Below, piece after piece: positions 47,101 through 59,000 of a stretch of DNA of 64,000 nucleotides. The notes under the pieces were generated by a model. The model saw only the letters and a list, made by a program, of their open reading frames with translations, had not been told where the DNA came from and ran no database searches. The DNA lies in assembly GCF_009730915.1 (NCBI RefSeq), contig NC_052474.1, positions 21,053,501-21,117,500 on the forward strand. The letters run 5' to 3'. The stretch's first letter is position 1. Each line of letters begins with the position of its first letter. Made by a program: the position numbers and the translations under genes. This DNA is from Dioscorea cayenensis subsp. rotundata (taxonomy: Eukaryota > Streptophyta > Magnoliopsida > Dioscoreales > Dioscoreaceae).

Positions 47101-48132
47101 TTGAAACTTTTCAGGACGAAATGCATTTTCAAGATTTTAGTTAACTTATATATAAGGGGTATGGCAGGAGGGGGGGAAATCTGTAGAGAACTTCAGTGGT
47201 TATGCTATTTCCTTCACCACAACTTAGCACATTCAACACTAGCAATAGCCAAATGGGGTGCACTTATCCTGACATATTTCCAAGGTTATCTTTTGTTTAT
47301 ATAGCTAGATGCCAACTAAAAATCATTTGCAGCATGAGCTATTATTATGAACAAGACTGCCTACTTAAATACATACTATGAAGGAAATCAGTCATTAGAT
47401 CTTTGTGCATAAATGGGTCTGCCTTTCTGCACTGCTTAAGTTCAAATCCTAGAAATTTTCATCCAAGAATATATCATTAACAACATAGCTAATGATCTTT
47501 TTAGTTGTATACCAATTATGTTAGATAGTACAAATGAATTGACAAGTTTCTTTCTAAGATTATATGCACTTCTCTACCTTGTTTTATTATTATAAATTTT
47601 TTTCTCATGTATTTTACTATATAATTTTTCTTTCAGCCTCGTGACTGTGGAATACTATCCAGTGTACTACATAGCTCATCTCTTGCTAGGAGCTCATGCC
47701 CAAAAGCAGATTAGCCTGCCAACTTATTCACCTCTCAGTGAGTTCTCTTATTTTTAATACAATTTTTATGATCACCATTCTATATATATATTTGCTTGTA
47801 TACACCAAGAAAATTGGGTAATTATTAAAATCATATTTCCTTTTATGTTCATCAAATCATTTTTTTTTTTTTTATTTTTTGTGTTTATATTCTTTTTTGT
47901 TGTTGGAGAATCGAGATTCGAGATATCAGGTTAAATATAGCTTTCCATACAATTTTTAAGTTGATATTTAATCATTATAGATAAGCAATATGATATTTAC
48001 AAGAATATATTACCAATTTCTCAATATGCATCTTTACCATTATATCTTTATTTTTTTCCTCCAGTGCTTGAAAATAACAATGCAACCAGGACATGGTTAG
48101 TTGATGGAGGGCTCTTTTCTGAAGCTTTATAG
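44148..48132 (+). CDS. RNS2: RNase T2, RNS2-like (class II S-like RNase), with a late frame break
   Basis: Exons: 44148-44359, 45167-45195, 45354-45427, 45529-45630, a proposed 4-nt micro-exon 45750-45753, 46300-46391, 46572-46733, 47637-47737 and 48065-48132. The protein has a signal peptide ([20 protein letters not shown]), then [15 protein letters not shown] and both catalytic motifs: FTIHGLWPDY and, across the micro-exon, HEYEKHGTC with His and Glu intact. RNS2-type enzymes cleave RNA endonucleolytically in the vacuole or ER and recycle rRNA. After PRDC...SSCPK the frame meets TAG at 47712-47714, giving about 250 aa. The next bases in the +1 frame read ISLPTYSPL and splice on to a last exon ending FSEAL, matching the family tail, so one surplus base after SCPK is implied. 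It is either a real truncation or an assembly error. The ATG at 44148 is the first in frame. Confidence 0.85.
44360..45166 (+). other. First intron of the RNase T2 gene
   Basis: An 807-bp T-rich intron with a (CT)n run at about 44933-44953. No other feature is seen. Confidence 0.7.
45750..45753 (+). other. Proposed 4-nt micro-exon (TATG) in the RNase active-site region
   Basis: Exon 4 ends with GGT CAT GAG in phase 0, while the next clear exon begins AA AAG CAT GGG in phase 1. Four coding bases are therefore missing between them. In the 669-bp gap, GTGCAG|TATG|GTAATG supplies exactly four bases between a good acceptor and a good donor and restores HEYEKHGTC. Tyr replaces the more common Trp, a substitution known in S-RNases. 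This is inference from phase and motif. Confidence 0.65.
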
Positions 48133-49961
48133 CATACAAGACTATCCATATTATTCTTCTGTATGATTGGAGGCTTTTCTGCAAATCATATAGTCATTTG
48201 TGCAATATCGTCTACCAGCATATATATATATATATATATAGGATTTAAATCATCTGTGCACGTACGTAGATGACTGTTCGCTTGGGATATTTATTTACAA
48301 CGGTTGAATGATAATATAATGGTTATTGTTCATATGCAGCTTTACTGTACATGATTATTGTGTATTATTGTATTATACTGTTTATCAATAGATCATAATC
48401 GTTGAATAAAAATCCAACAGATTTACTAGATGATGGGCTTATTATTGTGTCATTAAATAAAAATCATATTTAAACACATATAAGATGGACTTAAATTGAT
48501 GCAGTGGTTTGGCCATCCTTTCAAAACCCTCTCTTTATATAAATATACATGCATATATTTTTTGTGCTTCTTTTTGAGAAATGTATATTTCTTTGATACT
48601 AGTAAATATATGAAAAAAAAAAACCTTGTTTTTTATATTGCATATTTACTTCGTAGTTCATATAACTTAGGTACAAAGGTTTCTTTGATACTAGTGAATA
48701 GTGATATATAAAATATATTTTGGTTTATTAAGCTTAGTTTAGCTTTAAATTTTATCTTATATTGAAAACTGTTAACTAGGGCTAATTATATTGGCATTGC
48801 ATGAGATATAAATTAATATCAAAAGAAAGGAATAATCAACCTCCCATCTAAATCACCATGCTTTTTCTGTTTTTTCCGCGGCTCAATAAAAAGTTCCATG
48901 GATTAAAAGGGAAATGTAGAGAAGATAAATAGTGAAAGTTGTTATAGTGCCATTGTCTATTTTTTTCCATAAATATTTATTTTACAAAGAAACAATTAAT
49001 AATATATTGCTTGTTATGAAAGCACTTTTACGAAAACATAAATTAAACTCTTATTTTCATAAGTGCATGGGAAGATATAAGATTTAAATAACATTACCAT
49101 TTACTTGGATTTAGCTTCCTTTACTCTGTTTTCTCTTCCTAATAATAAGTTATGATTCCACTAAAATTTAAATACAATAAGATATTTGATTAAAAAAAAT
49201 TTAAAAATTATACAATAAGTTTCTATATTTTGTTTTGTTTTAAAATATAAACTGAAACAAAATCATATCAAAACTAAGGGTATCTATCTGATCTCCAAAA
49301 TAAACTATAGTAAACATTGAGAAATCCTTCCAAATCTATTTAAATATGTTAACTTAAATCTATTTAAATAAATAAAATACATGAAACTTAAATAAATAAA
49401 ATAGATTTTAAATAAAATATTAAAAAAATTATAAAAATATAAAAATTTTGGAAAAAGGGTAATCTCACCACTACCTTTACATGTTTACATGATGATTGTA
49501 ACCTATAACTTACATCAAACCAAAATACTTGAAAAGTAAATACAACATTTTCATTTAACAGATAACCAAACAAAGTTAAAATACAGTAAATTGACTTACA
49601 TGTAATTTGACTTACACTGTAATTTGAAATACGAGCAACCAAACAACCCCTAAATTTTACCAATAGTCTTGCTTTTATGTGTGTGTGTGTGTGTGATTTC
49701 ATTAGTATAAGCATGCAAGACATGCAAGACAAGATCAAGGTGCTGTATTTGAATGGTAGTCTCTGACATGAAAGGCTAATATGAAATAGCAAGGGGCACA
49801 TATCATTTTAACCATGCAAAATAATGATTACTGTCTTAGAAGCTTCAATGCATTGATCTTCATTGATGTAAAAATAAATTGAAAGGCTTTTTGGGAAAAA
49901 AAATAAAAAAGGATATACTTATTGTTTTGTTAAAATTTTCATGGCCCTTTGAATCCTGCAG
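48133..49961. other. Intergenic region downstream of the RNase gene
   Basis: AT-rich DNA. A (TA)n run at about 48221-48240 is followed by a palindromic CATCTGTGCACGTACGTAGA-type stretch at 48248-48272. Next comes a repeat-like block to about 48425 with CAACGGTTGAATGATAAT and CGTTGAATAAAAATCCAAC, resembling a MITE but without defined ends. A (TG)n run lies at about 49677-49694. No gene is seen. Confidence 0.5.
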
Positions 49962-50379
49962 AAGCAAGCCAAAGATCTGGAAGCAGAATGGGACTCAATT
50001 GTAATTGAAGAAGAGGAGACTGTCAAAGATCTATAATGATTTCCTGCAGCAGTATAGAAGTCTAAAGGAAGATGTCCCTGACATTACCTGGGGTGTTATA
50101 ACTAATTTCGAAAGGGTGATAAGCACAGCTGATGGTAAGGGATTATAAACGGGCCGATTTAGATTTTGGCTTTTATGATAAGTAAAAGGCTACATTCAGT
50201 TTTCCTATTGAATTGCTAATGGATCTGATTTCTATAATTTTTCACCCCAGATAAAAGCCCTGAAGATGCAGAACACAATGTTAATATTCTGACAAAATGT
50301 GTTCTGGATAAGTGTGCTGATGCAAAGAAATCAGCAAAGTTTACTTCATTTAAAGAGCCTGGGGAAGCTGTTGATCTGG
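49962..50379 (+). pseudogene. Fragment of an unrecognised gene, two exon-like blocks
   Basis: Block 1 (49962-50134) reads KQAKDLEAEWDSIVIEEEE, then in the +1 frame NDFLQQYRSLKEDVPDITWG and NFERVISTAD. A GT donor and AG acceptor (50135, 50250) lead to block 2 (50251-50379), which reads DKSPEDAEHNVNILTKCVLD and continues to FKEPGEAVDL. The join is in phase. Codon use and charged helical composition look like real protein, but there is no start codon, no stop in the final frame, and one frame break inside block 1 near GATCTATAA. Because an intron remains, it derives from genomic DNA rather than from an mRNA copy. I do not recognise the family. Confidence 0.55.
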
Positions 50380-51261
50380 TGATTCCCCTTATCATTGATC
50401 TTTACTAAAAGCTTCACTTTGTTTATAATTACCTGATAACTTGAGCAGATTGATTTGTGAGATTGCATGATTCAAAGTTTAATATTTAATCTGCCTAATT
50501 TTTAGGTCTTAGTGTTGTTATTTTACTGTTGTTTCTCTTCACTAGGAAAAACAACCATTGCTATGCACCGGACGCACCAAGCCAAGGAACGCATGCTAGC
50601 GGTCGGCAGAGCGTGGCTCACCGACAGCGCTTAGCGCCTGCATAGCATGTTCATGCTGCAGACCGCTTCTTGGCACAAGGGGTTGGCAATGCCACACACA
50701 ATACATGTGCTGAGTTGTGGCATGCCTGGGTTGGCACAACCTAGAAAACAGCTCTAATTCCAGGGTATTAATAAAATTGTTGTTAAATAAATTTTTCACT
50801 AAAATAAAACTTTAAGTTGACTCCTATATCAATAAACTAAAAATATAAAGTCCTTGCGAAAATGAAATCATAAATAAAACATTTCATCAACAAGCTATTT
50901 TAATTAATAGGTATAAAAGAAATTTTACACACCAATGTTTATATTTAACCTAGATGCATATATTTATATTATTAGGTCTTGCATATATTTGAGTTCAAGG
51001 TAAAAATATTGGCCTAAACTCACATCATTTAAATAGTATTTAAAGGAGCTTAGGCAGCCAAAACTCAGACAGCTTGGCTTCTTGACAGCTCTGATTCACA
51101 AGCATGGAAATTTTTGGAGAATTTAATTTTGCTAAGAGAACTAAAATGGCATGTGATTTTCACATTAATAATAAAAATATGGGATCACAGTGTTACGTGA
51201 AAGAGAACTCAAAATTAGTAATCACTTACTTCTCTTTAACCTAATAAGAATGACATGCGGA
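50380..51261. other. Spacer with a short GC-rich island
   Basis: About 50545-50770 is conspicuously GC-rich compared with its surroundings and rich in GCATGC, GCGCTTAGCGC-like and TTGGCACAA motifs. The origin is unknown and I find no coding frame. The rest is AT-rich 3' flank of the MRL7-type gene. Confidence 0.45.
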
Positions 51262-53505
51262 TCAAAAGGGGGGAGCAACGGCCAAAGGATCAACCCATGA
51301 TGGTCTTTTGGCATTGTAGTAAAAGTGGGCGATCATTTGCACCAATTCTTCCGATGTTCTAAACTCTGCAAAACCAACAGCCATTGTACAGTTTAGAACA
51401 AAAAGGATAGAAGTCAGATCAAACCTTCATGTCATGTATTCAGAAACATCAAACAGATAAAGGAAAAGCTCCCACCTTTCTCTCTGTACAATATCCTGTT
51501 CCCTTTTAGGAATAGCAATTGAGGGCCTTCTCGGACTTTAAGTGCATGGGCTAAGTCCGTCTCAATGTTGATATCAATCTTGACAGTCTATCAAGTGATT
51601 TATAAAACAATCAATTGTTTCTCCAATGTAAAATTGATGGAAACAAAAGAAAATTCATTGAGATAAAAAACTGTATAAGAGCATGAACATCAAACGAGTA
51701 AAATCCCAACATTTGATATTTTGATTTTAGAGAGAATGAAGGGATTATTACCCTTGGAGGCAGCTTATCCTTGGCACTCCAATATACCTTGGCCGCCTTC
51801 TCCAGCTCCATCAAAAGCTTCCAGTTATCCTTTGCCCTGGTGCAGCACAACAGATACCTGATTAAACCTTAAAACAATTGTTGCCCTCATCATACTTTTG
51901 ATGCATCACATTCATGCTCCTGTAAATATGGCACATGCAAAAGCTTGGTACAGTGAGTATATGGAACAGGTAAAAGCAAAGACCATAATCTACACATGAT
52001 ATTGAAGTTTTTGAACTTACCATCAACAAAAGCTCAAACTTAGAATCACAATGTAATGTCACCAGAAAACCTTGCAAAGAGAAATTCATCTACTACAGCA
52101 CCCATTTCTAAAGGACTGGAAGATGGACATCTGGGACTTGAAACTCAATTACATCCTTCAATTGTGACCATGTAAGCAGGATTAAAACACTAACCTTCAT
52201 CTCAGGTACGTATAATGTTCTATAGTCAGGAATGTGTTCACACAATATATGCATAACCTATTTGTGTCCTTTCGTCACCAAATATTACGAAGTCTAACAT
52301 CTAAACCAGAGGAACATTATGCGATAACAGTGAAATTCTTTTGAGAAATTCACATATTCTAAATTGATGTTTTGCATTACCAAGCTTTTTTCCCTAGCTT
52401 CAACATGTTAAGATCTCACCAGGGATCATACAACAATCAACAGGAAACAGGCATACTACCCAAAACCACTACTTCCCTTTCTGCAAAACCAGCCTCCCTG
52501 CTCAATCAATCAAAAAGGTCCATTCTTGGGCACAAATATCCAAGATCTTTCCCCTTAAATGAGGCTTTCTGGAATTTTTTTTTTTTTTTTTTAAAAAAAA
52601 GCTCAGCATTGAGAAGACAAACTCAAACATCATACTTTCATCTTCTTCTCATGTTTCTTCCATCCTCCCACTATTATTTCTATCAACAATCATATATAGC
52701 AAGAGATACGAAATCAATGGATACTGAATAAGAAGCAAAATCAGCAACACAGTATCAAAACAGGGTTTAATGCATGAAATTAGAATTTCTCTCTTACCTA
52801 CCTTCTATAGCGCTCGAAAACAAGCACAACTAGAGGACTTGGATGATATGCAAAACTCTCCCATTCCAAGCAATTGATCTCCTTCACCCAACACGTATCC
52901 AATTCACCCTCCCAATCAATCTCCATCCCATCATCCCCCACAACGTTCTTGATAGGGTGCTTGTCGAAGTACTCCGACGCCCTCACTCCCCATCCTACAT
53001 CCGCATCCAAAGGCCAGTTAGGGTTCTCCTCCTCCACAACCATCGCATCATCATCACTATCCTCTTCCTCCGAATCCGACTCCGATCCTTCATCCTCTTC
53101 CAATCTCTCCTTAAGAACCTCCCCCTTTCCTTCTAGAACCTCCGCGTTCTGCTCCCGGATCTCGGCAAAAGTACGTTCAAGAGAAGCACGAACAAAATCC
53201 TCGACCTCCGCCACCTCACCCCGCCGGCCACGGCGGGGCTTTCTGGGGATCATCACGGGTATCCCATCGGCAGGCATCTCAGGCTTATCGGAGGAAGCGG
53301 TTTCCTTGGGCTTGGCTTGCTTCCGTGGTTTCGATTTTCGTTTAGGGTTTTCCGCTGCTGCGAGGATTGAGAGATGGTGGATTGGGCGGCGACAAGGTAT
53401 CGAAAGAGAGAAGGAGAAGGGAGTAGAGCTGGAGCTGGAGAAGGAGAAAGGGAAGCAAAAGGGTTTCTTCGAGAGAAGGCCGCCATTGGAGACGATTGAA
53501 GACAT
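51262..53505 (-). CDS. MRL7/MRL7L-type thioredoxin-fold protein, chloroplast
   Basis: Four minus-strand exons, 53505-52802, 51836-51752, 51587-51476 and 51365-51262, join in phase to 334 aa. The N-terminus ([20 protein letters not shown] followed by a Ser-rich stretch) is a typical plastid transit peptide. A basic Lys/Arg/Pro region and a long acidic stretch (residues about 130-160) follow. The C-terminal thioredoxin-like domain reads [20 protein letters not shown], then [47 protein letters not shown] and [20 protein letters not shown], which I recognise from the Arabidopsis MRL7/SVR4 and MRL7L/SVR4L pair. Those proteins are needed for plastid-encoded RNA polymerase function and chloroplast biogenesis. 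The CxxC redox motif is absent from this domain. I cannot tell MRL7 from MRL7L. Confidence 0.88.
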
Positions 53506-53689
53506 GGTTTAGCGTGTATATATATATAGTGATGTTCCACAGTGAGTCGAAGAGACGAAGAAGAAGAAGAAGCCGGGGAGAGTGAGAGAAGGGGATATAT
53601 ATATATCTATGGGATATAGATAGAGATATATAGATACATATATATCTGGGAAAGAGGAGCCAGGAGACTAGTGCATGTGACGCCTCAGC

Positions 53690-53840
53690 TGGAATAAATG
53701 AGGGATGAGCCATACTCACGCTAGGCTTGAACCACCCATACACAATCACTATTCATAACTCCTGAAAATACGATCCTCACTGGGGATCGAACTCTCATTC
53801 GGGAGCTCTATTCATGTCTGATAGCTAAACATTATGATAT
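53690..53840 (-). mobile_element. tRNA-derived SINE
   Basis: On the minus strand a box B core GAGAGTTCGATCCCC (plus coordinates 53782-53796) sits in a body also containing CAGTGAGGATCGTATTTTC. Box A is weak. Body sequence is shared in part with the element at 54560-54760 (AGTTCGATCCCC, AGTGAGG). It lies about 200 bp upstream of the MRL7-type start codon. Ends are uncertain. Confidence 0.55.
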
Positions 53841-54084
53841 ATATATATATATATATATATATGTTATTAAAAAAATAATTAAAATGTATACTAGTATTAT
53901 ATACAAGAGAAAATAATAAATATTATAAACATGAGTTTTGTTTGATTTGGTTAAATGAAAACAAAAAAGTTTTTTTTTTCTTAAAAAAAATTGTTAGTAA
54001 TGGTACAATATTAGATGTATTTTAAATGCTCCATCAGGCGCTTCTAAGTATGCTCCTTAAATATATATATATATATATATGGTA

Positions 54085-54291
54085 AAAAATAATCTAAATA
54101 AACCCCTAGATTATTGTTTTTTAAGTATGTTTGATTTAAAACTGTTGAATCATTATTCGATTGTTTGTTTATATTGTACAATACTATAAAACGCGTTTTT
54201 GGTATTATTTATAATGATCAAAGCCGTTAGATTACTATTCCATAGCTACTATAGACGTTCTTAGATTTGAAATTTCAAAGACATTACCGGT

Positions 54292-54299
<8 letters not shown>
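54085..54299 (+). mobile_element. MITE-like repeat, copy C
   Basis: Same family and orientation as 13465-13680. Shared blocks are GTTGAATCATTATTCGAT, AAACGCGTTTTTGG, CCGTTAGATTACTATTCCA and GACGTTCTTAGATTTGAAA, with the end ATTACCGGTCCCTATA. The right end abuts a long (TA)n run, and many (TA)n runs occur beside the other copies as well. Confidence 0.6.

Positions 54300-54339
<40 letters not shown>
54294..54339. repeat. Long (TA)n microsatellite
   Basis: About 22 uninterrupted TA units, the longest in the window, directly at the right end of MITE copy C. Confidence 0.9.
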
Positions 54340-54341
<2 letters not shown>

Positions 54342-54554
54342 AAAGACATTTTTGGGTTTCAACAAATAAAAATATATAAGTTGATCTTTTAGATATTTCA
54401 GCAAGCTAACTCGTGATAAGGGTCACATATAGCCAAATATATGAAATTTGTAGAAGTGTACATACAATTATTTTACTCACAAAGTCATACACACAAATAT
54501 AATTTTTTTTATGAAAACGATCGGCCATATATATATATATATATATGCGATCTT

Positions 54555-54765
54555 CTATGTAGATTTTTAGAAAGGCGACAGACCGAACCTGAGATGAACA
54601 CGTGTAGCGAGCATGACCGATCCACGCCCTCACTGCGAGATGGGGATCGAACTCGTGAGCCACGCCCGACACTCGGGACGTAACACTCTACGCAGGTGCA
54701 TCTGACGCCAATGGACTCAAAATGGTCGCTTAGCATTTTTCCATGTAGATACCCTAAAAACCCCA
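54555..54765 (-). mobile_element. tRNA-derived SINE, GC-rich and well preserved
   Basis: Minus-strand reading gives CCATTGGCGTCAGATGCACC (box A region), then a box B ACGAGTTCGATCCCC (plus coordinates 54642-54655), then a GC-rich body ending CTGTCGCCTTTCTAAAAA. Its composition contrasts strongly with the AT-rich surroundings. There is no reading frame of its own, and box A is imperfect. Confidence 0.6.
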
Positions 54766-56067
54766 GAAGTCCACTCATTTTTTTTTTAGTAAAGTTTTTC
54801 GTTTAATAAATACCCTGAAATATCAAAATTCTTATATAACTATATACATAGACGTAGATGGTTGGCCCAATGCCATAAAAAAGCCTTATTCTACCACTCA
54901 TACGAGTGTTCTGAAAAATTTACTCTCTCAAAATATATCGGCTAAATGTGTGTATATATATATATATATGCATTTTTATAAATATATAATTTATAAAGTT
55001 ATAATAAAATGTTAAATGCTAGAGATTTATACATAAAAGGTCTATATGAAATGAGAACACAGAACCTCTATGAAAGTACACATAAAATTTCAAGGTTTTT
55101 AGCAAGAGTATACATTTGTATGTAAAAAAAAAAAATTTAAAAAAATCAAACTAAAATAAATTGCTTATATACCTTTATAATATTGGACAATTGCTAATGT
55201 ACTTTTGGAAAAAAAAAATCATATTTGTAAACTCTCACATATTAAGGTATATACTTAAAAAAATAATAATAATAAAGCACAATCAATAATATGATATTTA
55301 GAAAAAAAATAAAAATTAGTTTTTTTTACTCAGGGTCAAAATTATATAAGCAAAAATGGCTTTATATATATTACCCATGATTCAAGAAATAAACAGAAAT
55401 AACACCCTTAAATCTTCTGTTTTTGTTTTGTAATGGGATGAAAATCCAAACTAAATTTTTCTTGAAAACTATCTCCCTTACAAAAACAATATTTCTCTAA
55501 AATACATAATTTAAATTTTTTGTATCAATATGTTATATGTGTATATAAACTATACTTTTTTTAATAACGTTTATTATTAAAAAGGGCTACAAACTTTGCA
55601 TCACATTGTTAGTCATTAGTCATTTGAAAAGCTCTGCCAAGCCAACCACACAATTGATCTATGGAAAAATAGAGTCAAAGGAAGTAACCAAGAACAGCAC
55701 AACGTTGCACACAATGAAACATAAGAACAAAAATCTTTATTAAAAAAAAATTATGAAAAAAATCTCATTATTTGGATTTTAATCTACTATATATGAACAA
55801 CAATTTAGCAAAGTAAACAACCTAAATTGGAAAGCAAGATCAATAAAAACAGTTGGTTTGACACATTAAAGATGAGTCAAATGTCACAACCAAAACATTC
55901 CACAACTCCAGACATTCAAGGTTCGAACAATGTCGGTATCATTACAGATTAAATTCAGATAGTTCATACTTCCAAGAAAAATCTTATTGCGAAAGCATAT
56001 GAGTTGGAAGTATAAAAAAAAATATAAAATGTGTATAGAATGCAGAATGCTTACCTGAATTGAATTC

Positions 56068-59000
56068 CTACCATAGAAAGGCAGGCAAAACATAAGATGG
56101 AAGGGCATCAAGTTTCCGGCCGAGAGCATGGACTGCATCAACGTCGGCAACTTCTCCAAAGCTACCAAGTCCTAGTTCAGTGGCATGAACACCACCTGTA
56201 ATGAATACCGAATCAATCCCTGCTGCGTTCGCTCCTCTTATATCATGGTGGAGAGAGTCTCCAACGGTAATGCAATCAGAAGCATCAACAGCAGCCATGG
56301 TCATTGCTGATTTATATATCACCTGACACCCAATTTGATGCGAAGTTAAGCAGTGAAATATTACAATAGTAGTTATATCTGTTTTCCAAAACGAAAAGGG
56401 GATTTAATTGTCATGAAAAAAATTTCAATGAGAAAGAACAACTTGAAGGGAGGATTTCATTATGAACAATCATGTTTAAGGATACAGCACATGAATAGCA
56501 ACAAAAACAAAAAATTCTAGTCATTTGAGTTCTGTTTGAGTAACCATTTGTTTACCTTGTCAGGTTTTCCCATCCATTTTACTTCACCGCCAAGCTTTTC
56601 ATACTTGTCTGCTAATGTTCCTAGTGGGGAGAAAAACATATACATATTAGAAGATTTTCAACAAAATAAATCAGCGACTACTATTTCTTCCCAACAAAAG
56701 AGGTGCATTCCACACACTGAGATTCAGAGATGATATCTGCAGTCTCACCAACCTTACCTGGCATGACGCGCAAAGCTCTAGCTTCCACAGTAACATAATC
56801 AGGATTTGCTACTATCATGGGCAATTTCCTTATGGCACAATGCTCTAATATGTGCTCAAGTTCATCAAGGTCCATAGGAAGGGGATCACCAGATGGAAGG
56901 CCAAGTGCTTCGGTGCCATGAGCTAGTAAAAAATCTGCATCTTCAACATTTCTCACTACTTGCAAATTTAAACCCTGCATAACGATAGGCAAATCAGTAT
57001 GGTCATGAATGCATCATCCTCTGGCTATGTAAGTTTGGTCCAATATACTGCTAACAAAAGTGTAGATATGTAAGGCCGAGAACACTATTGGCTTTACTTT
57101 TTCTTGACTATAAAATTTTCAGGTGAAACACAATGGCTGAAAGGAAAAGACTCAGCAGAATAAAATTATTCAAGATCTAAAGCTAAGTACTGAAAAACTT
57201 GTTCTAGTGTGCTACTGAGCTTATTATTAATGCTAAGTGAAAATGTCTCAAACAAAAGCTTTATCCAAAAGCATTTAGAAAAAAGAATGTTTAAAGAACT
57301 GACATGTACCATCAAGAGAATACTCAATGCACTTGAGTATTTCTTCTTGATGGCAAGTTTCAAGATGGATTCATTTACACAGTAATTTAAGAAATAGTTC
57401 AGAAAAACTGATAATCTGAGCATACATCAAGAGATATTGCACCTCGACCACTCCATGTCATGTGAACACAAGATCTTCCTAGGGCAGCAAACCAGGGATC
57501 ATTCCCTCCTGTTACAGATAATAGAAGCAGTAAAAGAACAATTATAAAGCAGTTGATAGGATTTTTAAGAGCAGCTGATAGTTGACAAATAACAGACAAA
57601 CCAATAAACTAATGCCACTTTTCGACTAACTAACTCAAGAGAACTACTTTATCAAGAAAGATAGTCATTGGCTATGATCTTAAATAGTGAAATTAAAATG
57701 TCTAAATATATGAATAAGTCCCATAGAGAGAATGAGAGTTAACTATATTACTAGCATCAATCCAGAAGAACATCTGTATAATCACTCAACTCTTACTCTC
57801 CTTTCGTTGAAAAAGGCGCTTAAACATGATTGGAATTTCTAGTTTAGTTCATCAGCATGATGATCTGAAGCTTCAACTTATTGCATGAACTTTCAAGGTT
57901 AACAATTCAAAAGGCTTAATCAATCAAAACAACTAGACCAAAAGTAGAACAGAACTGCTCTAGCAAAAATTTACTTAAAAGCAAAGAAGGCTAAATTAGA
58001 AGAATTTAAATTTGACCAGAAACAAGGAAGCGTCCAACCTTTCTAGGAATTGATGTGTTAATTCTCCACTTGTGATGGTTCCATGGAAAAGATGAGGATC
58101 AAAACCCAAGTTTTTCAACTTGTCCATGGTAACAGATGCTCTTCGTGAAGAGTTACTGATGACAACCATTTTAGCTCCATGGCTAGCTAGCTTTTCTACT
58201 ATTAGAGCAAAATGGTTTACAATGAGCCATTTTACAGTATGGTCAACGAAAAGGTGATATCATACCATATTAACACCAAAACTTACATGTTGAAATAGCA
58301 CCCGGATATGGTTTTTTTCCATCATGAAGGACTCCAAACTGATCTAAAAACCATGCCTGTGTATGTAGTTATAGTCATGTATAAAGAGAACCGTGAAATG
58401 AAGTACTTCAATATTGTTGTACGACAATTACAAACTCAAATTTCGAGAAGTAGATCACAGAAGTCTAAAAGAATTTACATATAAATTAAAACTTCAGTAT
58501 TAACAGCTATGCAATAAATGCCCCATGTACATATTCTACTGGAATTTAAGATTTCCCAAAGAGTGAGATATCACAAAAACAAATTCATTTCTCTTGAGGG
58601 TAAAAGACGAGATACTTAATACAAGGACTGTGAGAAAAGTTTAACATCGTACACTTCGCCACAATTATTTTCAGTGACAAGCTTAAAAATTTCACATACA
58701 CACCATCCCTGATATTTGATGCATTTGACACTGCCAACCATAAAACTGATAATTATGATAGATATCATGTCAGAAACATACGAAAATAGAGAAACAGTTT
58801 TATTCTTTTGTCTAAGAAACCCCAAAGAAAACAAAAAGCATTAAAACAATGATAGGAAAGTTAACCAATTCTCTCATCCAGATTAAGCAACTCATCAATA
58901 AAAGTGTAAAATACTAGTTAGCAAAGCGAATAAAAAGGAAAACAATGAAAAACAATGAACAAAATCCAATCACTTCCCTAACAACTCCACTGCAACATCA

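Larger units (their letters stand above)
53506..56067. other. Gene-free region between the MRL7-type and HAD genes
   Basis: It holds the MRL7-type promoter, two SINE-like elements in minus orientation, a third copy of the MITE-like family, long (TA)n runs (about 53838-53861, 54060-54080, 54294-54339, 54528-54546, 54955-54969) and AT-rich DNA with no coding signal. The HAD 3' UTR is at the right end. Confidence 0.55.
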
